Shown: piece by piece, positions 55,853-64,000 of the stretch
How the letters are laid out: the number at the start of each line of letters is the position of its first letter
How positions within the stretch are numbered: position 1 is the first letter of the stretch
NCBI GenBank assembly: GCA_963799415.1
Contig: CAWCXI010000049.1
Coordinates: 1-64,000, forward strand
Direction: 5' to 3'
DNA length: 64,000 bases
From: JAMXLO01 sp963799415
GTDB taxonomy: Bacteria; Pseudomonadota; Alphaproteobacteria; Acetobacterales; Acetobacteraceae
Made by a program: the position numbers and the translations under genes
Notes under the pieces: model-generated
What the model was told of the DNA's origin: nothing
The model's database searches: none
Seen by the model: the letters and a program-made list of their open reading frames with translations, nothing else

Positions 55853-57098
55853 CTACTTCCCGACGTTCCACACCGCCGGCTCGGCCGCCACGTCGAACGG
55901 ATAGATCGTGTGGTACTTCCCGTCCTTGAATCTGCTGGATCACCGGCGACGCCTCGGTGTTCTGCCCGGTCTCGTCGAACTTGATGCCCTTCCACGGCAT
56001 GATCGTCTGATCGCCCGGCACATCCGTCGCCACCAGCGCCGATGCGGATCTTGTCCGGATCGGTCGAGCCCGCGCGGTTGATCGCATCGGCCAGCACCAT
56101 CAGCGCGGTGATCTCACGCCCCGTGTTGTCGTTCAGGTCCTTGTTGTTGCGCGCCTTGATACAGCGCGTTCACCGCCGGGATCGCCGGCCGCGCCTTCGC
56201 CACATCGAGCGCGAATGCCGAGCGGCTCATCACGCCTTCGGCCAGCGGCCCCACCGCGTCGATGAACGCCTGCTCCGCGAAGCCCGCCGACTGCGCCATG
56301 ATCGCCTTCGGCGTGTAGCCGACGTCGTGCATGCCGCGCATCAGCAGGATCGCATCCGATGTATAGGACGACGGCATCACCACATCGGCGTTCGCCGCCT
56401 TGATCTGCTGCACCTCGGCCGACAGCGACGGCGAGTTGGCGCGATAGCGGATGTCCGCCGCCACCTTGATCCCCGCCGCCTCGGCCATCTGCTTCTGCGC
56501 GTTGGAACTGTCGGTGCCGAAGATCGTGTCCTCGTGGAACAGCGCGACCGACTTCACCTTGCTGGCCGGTCTTCTCGCCGATGTCGCGGAAGAAATCGAA
56601 CATCGCCTGGGTGAACATGATGTCGTGCGGCGAGGTGCGGAAGAACCACTTCAGCCCGCGCTGGTTCAGGCTCGGCGACGAATTGTCCGCCGACATGTAC
56701 GGGACCTGATAGCGGTCGGCGACCTGCGAGATCGTCGCCGCGGTGGCGCTCTGATACGAGCCGATCAGCGCGACCACGTGCTCCTGCGTGATCAGCCGCT
56801 CCGCCTCGGCGCGCGCCTTCTGCGGATCGCCCTGATGGTCGGCGAAGATCAGCTTGATATGCGCACCGCCGAGGTTCGTCAGCCCGCCGCCCTTGCCCAG
56901 CAGCAGGCTCGGGATGTTGTGGCTGCCGTTGATGATGTCGGCCGCGGTCTCCATCGCCGTCTTGGCGTCGACGCCGACCTGCGCGTTCGCGCCGGTCATC
57001 GGATAGATCGCGCCGATCAGGACGTCGTCGGCGGCACGCACGGCACCGCCGCCGATCGCCAGCACGAATGCCGCGATCGCGAAAATCAAACGTTGCAT
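55853..57098 (-). pseudogene. ABC transporter periplasmic substrate-binding protein (LivJ-type), about four frameshifts
   Basis: Signal peptide MQRLIFAIAAFVLAIGGG...VRA-ADD, then LIGAIYPMTGANAQVGVDAK and LIGSYQSATAATISQVADRY, clean for 175 residues. Then come KSVALFHEDTIFGTDSSNAQ, REITALMVLADAINRAG, TDVPGDQTIMPWKGIKFDET and KYHTIYPFDVAAEPAVWNVG to a TAG at 55853, each one base further on. At the first join one C too many in GGCC (about 56567) explains the shift. The restored protein is about 413 residues: a Peripla_BP_6 family binding protein. Many close relatives bind amides, urea or aromatic acids rather than leucine. First gene of the transporter set. Confidence 0.85.
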
Positions 57099-57131
57099 TC
57101 AGGTGTCTCCCTCAGTCAGCGGCGATGCACT

Positions 57132-57941
57132 TCACGTGCCAACCTTCAACGTCGACACCAGCCCGCGCAGGCAGGCCAGCATCGAGAGCGCGGTGATCCG
57201 CCCGGTACGCGGGTTCTCGTCGCTCGGGACGTTCTCGATGGTCATGGTGAAGCGCGCCGCCTCGGCCTCCACGCGGATCGTATGGACGTTGCGGTTGATC
57301 GTCGGGATCGGCCCAGATCTCGACACGCGTGCGGACCGGACCGATGCCGGCCAGCGCCAGCGCCGCGGCGACGTTGACGTTGGCGGGAAAGCCCGGCGGC
57401 CGCATCGAACGCGTTGCCCTCGAACACACGCTGCGGCGCGTTGATGCCGCTGACGTCGATGCCGTGCTTCATCAGATAGGGCGCGCCCTCCAGCCCCGCG
57501 CGGCGGCTTGCGGCTTTCGATGGTGACGCTGTCGACCGGGCCCTCGGCCGCGGCGCGCACGGCGTCGAGGCCGAGCAGCGCGCCGGTCGGCACCACGATG
57601 CGCGCGCCGGTTTCCTGCGCGCGGCGCACCAGTTCCATGCGCGGCAGCAGCGCGCCGACCGAGGCCGGCACGAAGATGCGGCCCGCCTCGATCGCCGCGG
57701 CTGGCGATCTGCTCGAACACCGCGGCGGGCGCCGCCTCCACAACGATGTCGGCCTCGGCCAGTTCGGCGAGCGGCACCAGCCGGCGGCGGCGTGCGGAAG
57801 CCGCGCAGGTTGGCCTCGGCCTTGCGCCAGATCGCGCGCAGCCACGGCGATCAGCTGCAGCCCGTCCACGCCGGCGTCCAGTGCGCGCGCCAGCTTCAGG
57901 CCGATGGCACCGAGGCCACCGATGGCCACTGTCTGCGTCAT
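57132..57941 (-). pseudogene. Aspartate dehydrogenase-like protein (NadX family), about six frameshifts
   Basis: The start MTQTVAIGGLGAIGLKLARA follows AAGGGGAGAC. The rest must be assembled from three frames: VPLAELAEADIVVEAAPAAV, AGRIFVPASVGALLPRMELV, IVVPTGALLGLDAVRAAAEG, MKHGIDVSGINAPQRVFEGN, FPANVNVAAALALAGIGPVR, and TINRNVHTIRVEAEAARFTM to the stop at 57132. The order and content match NAD(P)-dependent L-aspartate dehydrogenases (about 268 residues), which turn aspartate into iminoaspartate for NAD synthesis; homologues also sit in catabolic operons. It lies 33 bases upstream of the liv binding-protein gene and overlaps mobA by ATGA, so all are probably one transcript. Confidence 0.8.
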
Positions 57942-58530
57942 GTCTCCCCTTCCGCGATGGCTGCGCGCCAGCGCCAGGTCGTCCGGCGTGTTGACGTTGA
58001 CGAACGGCGTCCCATTTCGCCAACGGAAAATCAACCCGGCGCATGCCGATGAGACGGGCAAAGTGCGCAACGTCGCGGCGCCCCGGCGCCGACGAGCAGG
58101 CGGCGCAGGTCGTCGCGGCAGGCGACCGGCCAGAGCGCGACGAGGTGGTGCGCCCGGCCGTTGCTCGCCGCACAGGCCGGCGCCGGCGCGAGGGCGGCGG
58201 CAAGCCCGCGCGGGATGAACGGCGTATCGCCGGGCACCGTCAGCAGCGCATCGGCGCCCAGGCCGGCGGCCCAGTCCAGGCCAGCCAGCAGGCCGGCCAG
58301 CGGTCCCTCGACCGGCAAACGCGCCGTCGGACAGCACCGGCAGGCCGAAGCGCGGCGAACCGCGCGGGATCGCCATTGGCACTGATCGCGATCCGGCACG
58401 GCGTCCAGCGCGGCGATGATGCGCGCGATCATGCGGCTGGCCCGCCGACGTTCCAGCAGCGGCTTGTCGCCGCCGCCCATGCGTCTGGCCCTCCCGCCGG
58501 CCAGGATCAGCGGCCGTCGGAGCGGGTCAT
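57938..58530 (-). pseudogene. mobA: Molybdenum cofactor guanylyltransferase MobA-like, multiple frameshifts
   Basis: The nucleotide-binding signature LILAGGRARRMGGGDKPLL is near the start, followed by MIARIIAALDAVPDR, RFGLPVLSDG, EGPLAGLLAGLDWAAGLGAD, LLTVPGDTPFIPRGLAAAL, HHLVALWPVACRDDLRRLL, DVAHFARLIGMRRVDFPLAK and TPFVNVNTPDDLALAR, in correct order but across all three frames (at least six shifts). MobA attaches GMP to molybdopterin for enzymes such as DMSO reductases. The end, AAIAEGET, overlaps the next gene's start in ATGA. The order and conservation speak for an intact gene hit by base-insertion errors. The assumed start is ATG 58530. tRNA-His lies just upstream. Confidence 0.75.
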
Positions 58531-58547
58531 CTGCATGCGTCCGGGAA

Positions 58548-58624
58548 TGGGGCGAGCAACGGGACTCGAACCCGTGACATCCAGGACCACAACCTGGCGC
58601 TCTACCAACTGAGCTATGCCCGCC
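58548..58624 (-). tRNA. tRNA-His (anticodon GTG)
   Basis: Read on the minus strand, acceptor GCGGGCA pairs with TGCTCGC (one G-T), the D arm is AGCTCAGTTGGTAGAGC, the anticodon arm CCAGG-TTGTGGT-CCTGG gives GTG at positions 34-36, and the T arm contains GGTTCGAGTCCC. The base before position 1 is G and the discriminator is C followed by an encoded CA of CCA, so the G-1:C73 identity pair of tRNA-His is genomically encoded. Total 77 bases including G-1 and CCA. Confidence 0.95.
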
Positions 58625-58664
58625 ATCCGGGGGGCCGCCTTTAGGCCCTTCGGCCGGGCCTTCG

Positions 58665-59833
58665 TCAACGCGCACCGCCGAAATGCGCGCGCAGCCGCGC
58701 CACCGCCTCGTCCAGCACCTCGTCACGCTTGCAGAAGGCGAACCGGGCGTAGTGGCTCGGCGCGTCCGGCCCGTCGTAGAAGGCCGAGACCGGGATCGCC
58801 GTGACCTTGGCGTGCTCGGTGATGTGGCGGCAGAACGCCACGTCGTCGCCGTTGAACCCGAGCGGGCGGAAATCGGTGGAGATGAAGTAGCTGCCCTTGG
58901 CGGGCAGCACCGTCAGCCCCAGGCTCGCCAGCCCCGCTGCCAGCCGATCGCGCTTCGCCTGCAACGCGCCCGACAGCGAGGCGAAATACGCATCGTCCTT
59001 CGCCAGCCCCATCGCGACGGCCCGCTGCAGGTTGGGCGCTGTGGTGAAGGTCAGGTTCTGGTGAGCCTTCGCCACGTTGGCCGCAATCGCCGCCGGCGCG
59101 TCACGTAACCGACCTTCCAGCCGGTCAGCGAGAACGTCTTGCCCGCGCTGCCGACCCGCATGCACCGCTCGCGCATGCCCGGCAGCGTCATCAGCGGGAT
59201 GTGGCGGTCACCGTCGAAGATCAGGTGCTCATACACCTCGTCGCAGATCGCATAGGTGTCGTGGCGCAGCACAAGCTCGGCGATGAAGCCAAGCTCCTCC
59301 TCGGTGAACACCTTGCCGCACGGGTTCATCGGCGAATTCAGCAGGATCGTCTTGGTCTCCGGGCCGAACGCGTCGGCCAGTGCGGCACGCGGCAGCGCCC
59401 AGTCGGGCGGCTCCAATCGCACGAACCGCGGCACTGCCCCGAGCATGCGGACCACCGGCGCATAGGTATCGTACAGCGGCTCGATCAGCACCACTTCGTC
59501 GCCCGGGTTCAGCACCGCCATCAGACAGGCGGTGATCGCCTCGGTGGCGCCCGAGGTCACCACAACCTCGCTCGCCCAATCCACCTCCAGCCCATAGAAA
59601 CGCCGGTTGGCCGCCGCTACCGCCTGACGGAGCTCTGGCACGCCCGGCATCGGCGGATACTGGTTGCGACCATCCAGCAACGCATCGACGGCCGCCCGCA
59701 CCACGTCTGCCGGCCCCTCGGTGTCCGGGAAGCCCTGACCAAGGTTGATCGAATCGTGCTCGACCGCGAGCGCCGACATCACGGTGAAGATCGTCGTGCC
59801 GATGCCGGACAGCAGATTGTTGGCGGGCTTCAC
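58665..59833 (-). pseudogene. PLP-dependent aminotransferase class I/II, one frameshift
   Basis: Fold-type I aminotransferase of about 388 residues. NLGQGFPDTEGPADVVRAAV and NQYPPMPGVPELRQAVAAAN lie near the N-terminus, NSPMNPCGKVFTEEEL is the substrate/PLP Asn region, AICDEVYEHLIFDG holds Asp and Tyr contacts, and the Schiff-base Lys is in GSAGKTFSLTGWKVGYVT. Directly after GYVT, near 59100, the frame changes (net -1 or +2) and continues AAIAANVAKAHQNLTFTTAP to the stop. Relatives act on methionine, glutamine, kynurenine or aspartate family amino acids. GTG 59833 gives VKPANNLLSGIGTTIF. Divergent from glnB with 267 bases between. Confidence 0.85.
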
Positions 59834-60002
59834 AAGAGGACACCGTTGGATGCGCGTCCGAGTATGGGTTGCGGGATGCGGCCAGCAACCGCACGAAGCT
59901 GCTCGGCGATAAGTGCCCAAGAACCGGGCAGCCTATCACCCATCCGCACAGCCGGTGGGCGCGGCGGTTTTATCGCCCCAGTCACGACCGCTGGATTGCC
60001 GC

Positions 60003-60019
60003 TTGGCACGCCGCGTGCA
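60003..60019 (+). promoter_or_regulatory. Sigma-54 (-24/-12) promoter of the glnB-glnA unit
   Basis: TTGGCACGCCGCGTGCA matches the consensus YTGGCACG-N4-TTGCW with one mismatch (G for the first T of the -12 box). GG at 60005-60006 and GC at 60017-60018 are 10 bases apart, the required spacing. Transcription would begin near 60030, giving a leader of about 70 bases before glnB. This promoter class is expected for glnBA, activated by NtrC under nitrogen limitation. I could not identify convincing NtrC sites upstream. Confidence 0.75.
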
Positions 60020-60100
60020 AACGTGCGGTGCTGCCGTTTCGTCCAGGATTGACCCGGGCAGCCAGACAGGGAGGCCCGGCCAGCCGGGAAGTGGACGCGC

Positions 60101-60439
60101 ATGAAGAAGATCGAAGCTGTCATCAAGCCGTTCAAACTGGACGAGGTGAAAGAAGCGCTGCACGAGGTCGGCCTGCAAGGCATCACCGTGGTCGAGGCGA
60201 AAGGGTTTGGCCGGCAGAAGGGCCATACCGAGCTGTACCGTGGCGCCGAGTACGTGGTCGACTTCCTCCCCAAGGTGAAGATCGAGGTGGTGTGCGACGA
60301 GGCGGTGGTCGAGCGCGCGGTGGAGGCAATCATTAATTCCGCCCGCACCGGACGCATCGGCGACGGCAAGATCTTCGTCTCCCCGGTCGAGGATGTGATC
60401 CGCATCCGCACCGGCGAACGCGGCGAGGACGCAGTCTAG
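60101..60439 (+). CDS. glnB: Nitrogen regulatory protein P-II, GlnB
   Basis: A 112-residue PII signal protein that senses 2-oxoglutarate, ATP/ADP and glutamine. MKKIEAVIKPFKLDEVKEAL is the PII N-terminus, the T-loop reads GRQKGHTELYRGAEYVVDF with uridylylation site Tyr51, and the B- and C-loops are TGRIGDGKIFVSPVEDVIRI. It controls GlnE adenylylation of glutamine synthetase and the NtrB kinase. It precedes glnA by 159 bases, the classic alphaproteobacterial glnBA arrangement, and has a sigma-54-type promoter upstream. The second PII gene (glnK) is 1.9 kb downstream next to amtB. Confidence 0.96.
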   Translation: MKKIEAVIKPFKLDEVKEALHEVGLQGITVVEAKGFGRQKGHTELYRGAEYVVDFLPKVKIEVVCDEAVVERAVEAIINSARTGRIGDGKIFVSPVEDVIRIRTGERGEDAV

Positions 60440-60598
60440 CGCAGCAAGAAATAGACGAAATCCGCTTTCGGCCCGTGGCGGAAACGAGTAGAGGGGCCAC
60501 TTCGTGAAGGGGTCGCATGGTGCGGCCCTCGACAGCTCGCGCCGGTTCCCAAATGGATGACCAGCGCGCCGGCCGGACAGAGGACGGGGAAATCATAC

Positions 60599-62030
60599 AT
60601 GGCGAGAAGGCCTGCAGGCAGCAACGGCGTCGGTAAGGTCATGGAGATGCTCACCGAGCACTCCGTGGAATACGTGGACCTGCGGTTCACCGACCCACGC
60701 GGCAAGTGGCAGCACACAGCACAGCACGTCTCCACGATCGAGGAAGACACGTTCCGCGACGGCATCATGTTCGACGGCTCATCGATCGCCGGATGGAAGG
60801 CGATCAACGAGTTCAGACATGATTCTGATGCCGGACCCGGACGCCGCGACGATGGATCCGTTCTCTGCCAAGCCGAGTTTGATCCTGTTCTGCGATATAG
60901 TCGAACCATCCACCGGGCAGCCGTACAATCGCGATCCGCGTTCCACGGCAAAGAAAGCCGAGGCCTATCTGAAATCGTCAGGTGTGGGCGACACCGTCTT
61001 CTTCGGCCCCGAGGCGGAATTCTTCGTGTTCGACAGCGTGAGGTACGGCACCGGCGGCAACTACGGCACCTACCAGATCGAAAGCCAGGAAGGGCCGCAG
61101 GCAGGGCTCAAGGACTATCCTGAGGGCAACATGGGTCACCGGCCCGCGGTGAAGGGCGGCTACTTCCCGGTGCCTCCGGTGGATAGTGAGAGCGACCTGC
61201 GCGCCGAGATGCTGTCCACCATGGCGGAAATGGGCGTCGTGGTGGAAAAGCACCACCACGAGGTCGGCCAGAGCCAGCATGAACTCGGCATAAAATTCGG
61301 CCCGCTCGTGCAACTGGCGGACAACATGCAGCTCTACAAATACTGCATCCACAATGTCGCACACAGCTACGGCAAGACCGCCTGCTTCATGCCAAAGCCG
61401 ATCTTTGGCGACAACGGTTCTGGCATGCACGTGCATCAGTCGATCTGGAAGGGCGGCAAGCCGCTGTTCGCCGGCAACGCCTATGCCGACCTGTCAGAGA
61501 TGGCGCTCTATTACATCGGCGGCATCATCAAGCACGCCAAGGCGCTGAACGCTCTGACCAACCCGCTGACCAACAGCTACAAGCGGCTGATCCCAGGCTT
61601 CGAGGCGCCGGTGCTGCTGGCATATTCCGCACGCAACCGGTCGGCGTCATGTCGCATTCCATATGCGACGAACCCGAAGGCCAAGCGCGTCGAGGTGCGC
61701 TTCCCCGACCCAGGCGCCAATCCTTACCTGGCGTTCTCCGCGATGCTGATGGCCGGCCTGGACGGCATTCGCAACAAGATCCATCCCGGCGATCCGATGG
61801 ACAAGGATCTGTACGATCTGCCGCCGGAGGAGCTGAAAGGTATCCCGACAGTGTGCGGCAGCCTGCGCGAAGCAATCGGCGCGCTGGAAGGCGATCACGA
61901 GTTCCTGCTGGCCGGCGATGTGTTCAGCACCGACCAGATCGAGAGCTATATCGAACTGAAGTGGAGCGAGGTGTATCGCTTTGAGCACACTCCTCACCCC
62001 GTCGAGTTCGAGATGTACTACTCGGTCTGA
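60599..62030 (+). CDS. glnA: Glutamine synthetase type I, GlnA, one apparent frameshift near codon 71
   Basis: GlnA makes glutamine from glutamate, ammonia and ATP; it is a dodecamer. From ATG 60599 (GGGGAAA ahead) the protein reads through MFDGSSIAGWKAINE. Then one surplus T in GAGTTCA near 60811-60813 shifts the frame, and SDMILMPDPDAATMDPFSAK continues to 62030. The restored length is about 477. Active-site motifs are complete: FFGPEAEFFVFD, VEKHHHEVGQSQHELGIKF, NGSGMHVHQS, LTNPLTNSYKRLIPGFEAPV. The adenylylation Tyr is in DKDLYDLPPEE. A broken sole GS-I would cripple the cell, so this is most likely a base-calling error and I treat the gene as functional. Followed by a clear terminator. 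Confidence 0.92.
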
Positions 62031-62050
62031 TCGTTAACGGCACCTGCTCG

Positions 62051-62093
62051 GCGCCCCCGCCATTCGGAAGGATGGCGGGGGCGCTTTGCTTTT
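62051..62093 (+). terminator. Rho-independent terminator after glnA
   Basis: GCGCCCCCGCCAT (62051-62063) pairs perfectly with ATGGCGGGGGCGC (62072-62084) around an 8-base loop TCGGAAGG, and is followed by TTTGCTTTT. It ends the glnBA transcript 20 bases past the stop. Confidence 0.92.
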
Positions 62094-62284
62094 GAACGAA
62101 TACTGCTCGTTTCTTAGGCAAATTTGTCTCTGATCATCACGGTCTGCCCTGGTCCCGTGGGCGCCAACGTCGTGAAACAAGCGGCATCCCCCCTCGTCAT
62201 GGCCGGTGTAGGCCGGTCATAACGAAGGAGGACAACCCGTAAACAACTCGATTAGCTCATTCCCCAGCAAGCCTTAACCCGCCG

Positions 62285-62300
62285 CGGCACGATTCTTGAT
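62285..62300 (+). promoter_or_regulatory. Probable sigma-54 promoter of glnK-amtB
   Basis: CGGCACGATTCTTGAT keeps GGCACG, the N4 spacer and TTG of the -24/-12 consensus; the last C of the -12 GC is A, so it is weaker than the glnB site. Predicted start near 62311, about 56 bases before glnK. The interval 62094-62284 between the glnA terminator and this site has no gene; an isolated AAGGAGG at 62224-62230 is not followed by a start codon. Confidence 0.5.
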
Positions 62301-62366
62301 AGTCCCCTGTAGACCGTTCCGTCGCGAAGGTAGCGGCGGCGTGCAGAGCAACCAGGGGGCAGCGAC

Positions 62367-62705
62367 ATGAAGCTGATCATGGCCATCATCAAGCCCTTCA
62401 AGCTCGACGACGTGCGCGAGGCACTCACGCCACTTGGCGTGCAAGGTCTCACCGTCTCCGAGGTGAAGGGTTTCGGTCGGCAGAAGGGCCAGACCGAAAT
62501 CTACCGTGGCGCCGAGTACCACGTTAACTTTCTGCCGAAGGTGAAGATCGAAGTGGTCGTGCCGGCCGATCTCACCGACCAGGTGATCGAGGCGATCACC
62601 AAATCCGCCCACACCGGGAAGATCGGCGACGGCAAGATCTTTGTCTACGACATTGAGCGCGCCGTGCGCATCCGCACCGGCGAGGTCGACACCGCGGCAC
62701 TCTGA
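62367..62705 (+). CDS. glnK: Nitrogen regulatory protein P-II, GlnK
   Basis: A 112-residue PII paralogue. The N-terminus MKLIMAIIKPFKLDDVREAL, T-loop GRQKGQTEIYRGAEYHVNF with Tyr51, and TGKIGDGKIFVYDIERAVRI are complete. GlnK proteins bind and block the AmtB channel when ammonium is plentiful; the directly following amtB gene (43 bases) makes this the GlnK rather than the GlnB copy. GGGGG before the ATG is the RBS. Preceded by a near-consensus sigma-54 promoter. Confidence 0.95.
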   Translation: MKLIMAIIKPFKLDDVREALTPLGVQGLTVSEVKGFGRQKGQTEIYRGAEYHVNFLPKVKIEVVVPADLTDQVIEAITKSAHTGKIGDGKIFVYDIERAVRIRTGEVDTAAL

Positions 62706-62748
62706 ACGACAGCCAACCAATACAGCCAACCAATAGGGAAACAGGATA

Positions 62749-64000
62749 ATGATTCGACCCCGCCTTACCTGGGGCCTTGGTGCCATGTTGCCGATGATGC
62801 TGGTTGCGTTGCCGGCATTGGCCGACGACGCTCCGCCCAAGCTCGACTCCGGTGACACTGCCTGGATGCTCGCCAGCACCGCGCTGGTGCTGATGATGAC
62901 CGTCCCGGGTTTGGCTCTTTTCTACGGGGGCATGGTCCGGAAGAAGAATATTCTGGCGACACTGATGCAGTGCTTCGCCGTCACCTGCATTGTCACCATC
63001 GTTTGGTGCGTGGCCGGCTACAGCCTGGCCTTCACACCAGGCAATGCCTATGTCGGCGACCTGTCACGCTTCATGCTGAACGGCATCGCCGACCACATCA
63101 GCAAGGGCAACGACACGCAGGCATTCGTCCTGCAGTCCGGGATCAAGGACGTCGCGCCGATGGTGACGACGATTCCCGAGACCGTGTACATGATGTTCCA
63201 GATGACCTTCGCGATCATCACGCCGGCGCTGATCGTGGGCGCCTTCGCCGATCGCATGAAGTTCTCGGCGCTGTGCATCTTCATGACGCTGTGGTCGCTG
63301 CTGATCTATTCGCCGGTGGCACACTGGATGTGGGCACCTTCCGGCTGGAGTGCACAGAACGGCCAGCTTGATTTCGCCGGCGGCACCGTCGTGCATATCA
63401 ATGCCGGCATCGCCGGTCTGATGTGCGCGCTGGTACTTGGCAAGCGGGTTGGCTACGGTACCGACAACATGGCGCCGTACAATCTCGCCTATTCCGTGAT
63501 TGGCGCGTCCCTGCTGTGGGTCGGCTGGTTTGGCTTCAATGCCGGCTCCGCGGTTGCTTCGAACGGCCGCGCCGGTATGGCGATGGCAGTGACGCAGATC
63601 GCCACCGCGGCCGCCGCACTCGGCTGGATGTTCGCCGAGTGGATCGCCAAGGGCAAACCCTCTGTGCTGGGCTGCATCTCTGGCGCAGTCGCCGGCCTGG
63701 TCGCGATCACTCCCGCCTCCGGTTTCGTGCTGCCCGGCGCATCGATCATCATCGGCGTCGCCGCCGGCGTGATCTGCTTCTGGTGCGCGACAAGCGTGAA
63801 GCACTTGTTCGGCTATGACGACAGCCTGGATGTATTCGGCGTGCACTGCATGGGCGGCATCGTCGGCGCGTTGCTCACCGGCGTGTTTTCCTACGGTCCG
63901 TTGTCGGCAACCGATGCGTCGCCTGACGGCAGCCCAGGCGGCCTGACACAGCTTTGGATCCAGTGTCAGGGTGTCGCCGCAACGTTGGTCTATAGCGGTG
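62749..64000 (+). CDS. amtB: Ammonium transporter AmtB (3' partial)
   Basis: The frame runs from ATG 62749 off the right edge, 417 residues visible. A signal-peptide-like start (LGAMLPMMLVALPALA-DDA) precedes DSGDTAWMLASTALVLMMTV and LALFYGGMVRKKNIL (TM1, Phe/Trp recruitment region). The pore His pair is visible in GGTVVHINAGIAGL and later GVHCMGGIVGALLTG; NAGSAVASNGRAGMA and FAIITPALIVGAFADRMKFS are typical. It conducts ammonium or ammonia inward and is gated by GlnK, encoded directly upstream. AGGATA before the ATG is a modest RBS. About 20-40 residues of the C-terminus are missing because of the window end. Confidence 0.95.
   Translation, partial: MIRPRLTWGLGAMLPMMLVALPALADDAPPKLDSGDTAWMLASTALVLMMTVPGLALFYGGMVRKKNILATLMQCFAVTCIVTIVWCVAGYSLAFTPGNAYVGDLSRFMLNGIADHISKGNDTQAFVLQSGIKDVAPMVTTIPETVYMMFQMTFAIITPALIVGAFADRMKFSALCIFMTLWSLLIYSPVAHWMWAPSGWSAQNGQLDFAGGTVVHINAGIAGLMCALVLGKRVGYGTDNMAPYNLAYSVIGASLLWVGWFGFNAGSAVASNGRAGMAMAVTQIATAAAALGWMFAEWIAKGKPSVLGCISGAVAGLVAITPASGFVLPGASIIIGVAAGVICFWCATSVKHLFGYDDSLDVFGVHCMGGIVGALLTGVFSYGPLSATDASPDGSPGGLTQLWIQCQGVAATLVYSG

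Noticed and set aside
62224..62235. Strong Shine-Dalgarno-like AAGGAGG upstream of glnK
   Set aside because: The codon at the proper distance is GTA and the frame closes after some 15 codons; no start codon fits.

Overview
This is a high-GC alphaproteobacterial chromosome segment. The most likely source is Acetobacteraceae or another Rhodospirillales lineage. That is an inference from the style of the proteins, the glnB-glnA / glnK-amtB nitrogen block, the palindromic intergenic repeats and a tRNA-His that keeps an encoded G-1:C73 pair. No phage, transposase, plasmid or CRISPR signal is visible.

Layout. 0-5.4 kb holds housekeeping genes: the tail of a DnaQ-type exonuclease, secA, a parvulin isomerase and argJ. 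5.4-11.1 kb holds a small unknown gene behind a cluster of three short palindromes, a ketopantoate reductase-like gene, and a tightly coupled four-gene catabolic operon (enoyl-CoA hydratase, TPP enzyme, LigE-like glutathione transferase, SDR). 11.3-26.2 kb is a catabolic accessory zone: periplasmic aldose epimerase, CocE-type hydrolase, GMC oxidoreductase, CmcJ/NvfI-type oxygenase, a tyrosine-phosphatase-like protein, enolase-superfamily enzyme, MmgE/PrpD, TauD, LLM flavoprotein, DUF1330, flavoprotein monooxygenase and a tartrate/D-malate-type dehydrogenase. 26.3-33 kb has a very large double hybrid histidine kinase, a small protein with a natural seven-histidine run, and a secreted beta-propeller dehydrogenase. 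33.3-46.7 kb has a SelD-oxidoreductase fusion, DUF1028, a peptide ABC transporter, GGCT, a hydroxyacyl-CoA dehydrogenase, nnrD, malonyl-CoA decarboxylase and an AceE-like E1. 46.7-51.1 kb has a cysteine-cluster protein and a nucleoside hydrolase / MBL / M20 peptidase / DUF1345 run. 51.1-58.5 kb is a minus-strand unit mobA - aspartate dehydrogenase-like - liv ABC transporter - PhzS-like monooxygenase. Then come tRNA-His, an aminotransferase, and the nitrogen-control block glnB-glnA and glnK-amtB with sigma-54-type promoters.

Sequence quality matters for interpretation. Reading frames break by single-base shifts at 18.48, 22.29, 23.50, 24.6-25.9, 29.40, 53.1-59.1 and 60.81 kb. Nearly all behave as +1 insertions, several sit in short homopolymers, and one hits glnA. 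I therefore read most of them as uncorrected insertion errors rather than true pseudogenes; raw reads would decide. The other regions (0-18 kb and 30.5-53 kb) are clean.

I found no clearly novel defence or mobile system. The best leads are the LigE-like GST/TPP operon, the SelD-oxidoreductase fusion, the double hybrid kinase with its His-rich neighbour, the hydrolase-MBL-carboxypeptidase locus, the liv operon with two oxidoreductases, and two families of intergenic palindromes, one of which has been translated into a protein C-terminus.
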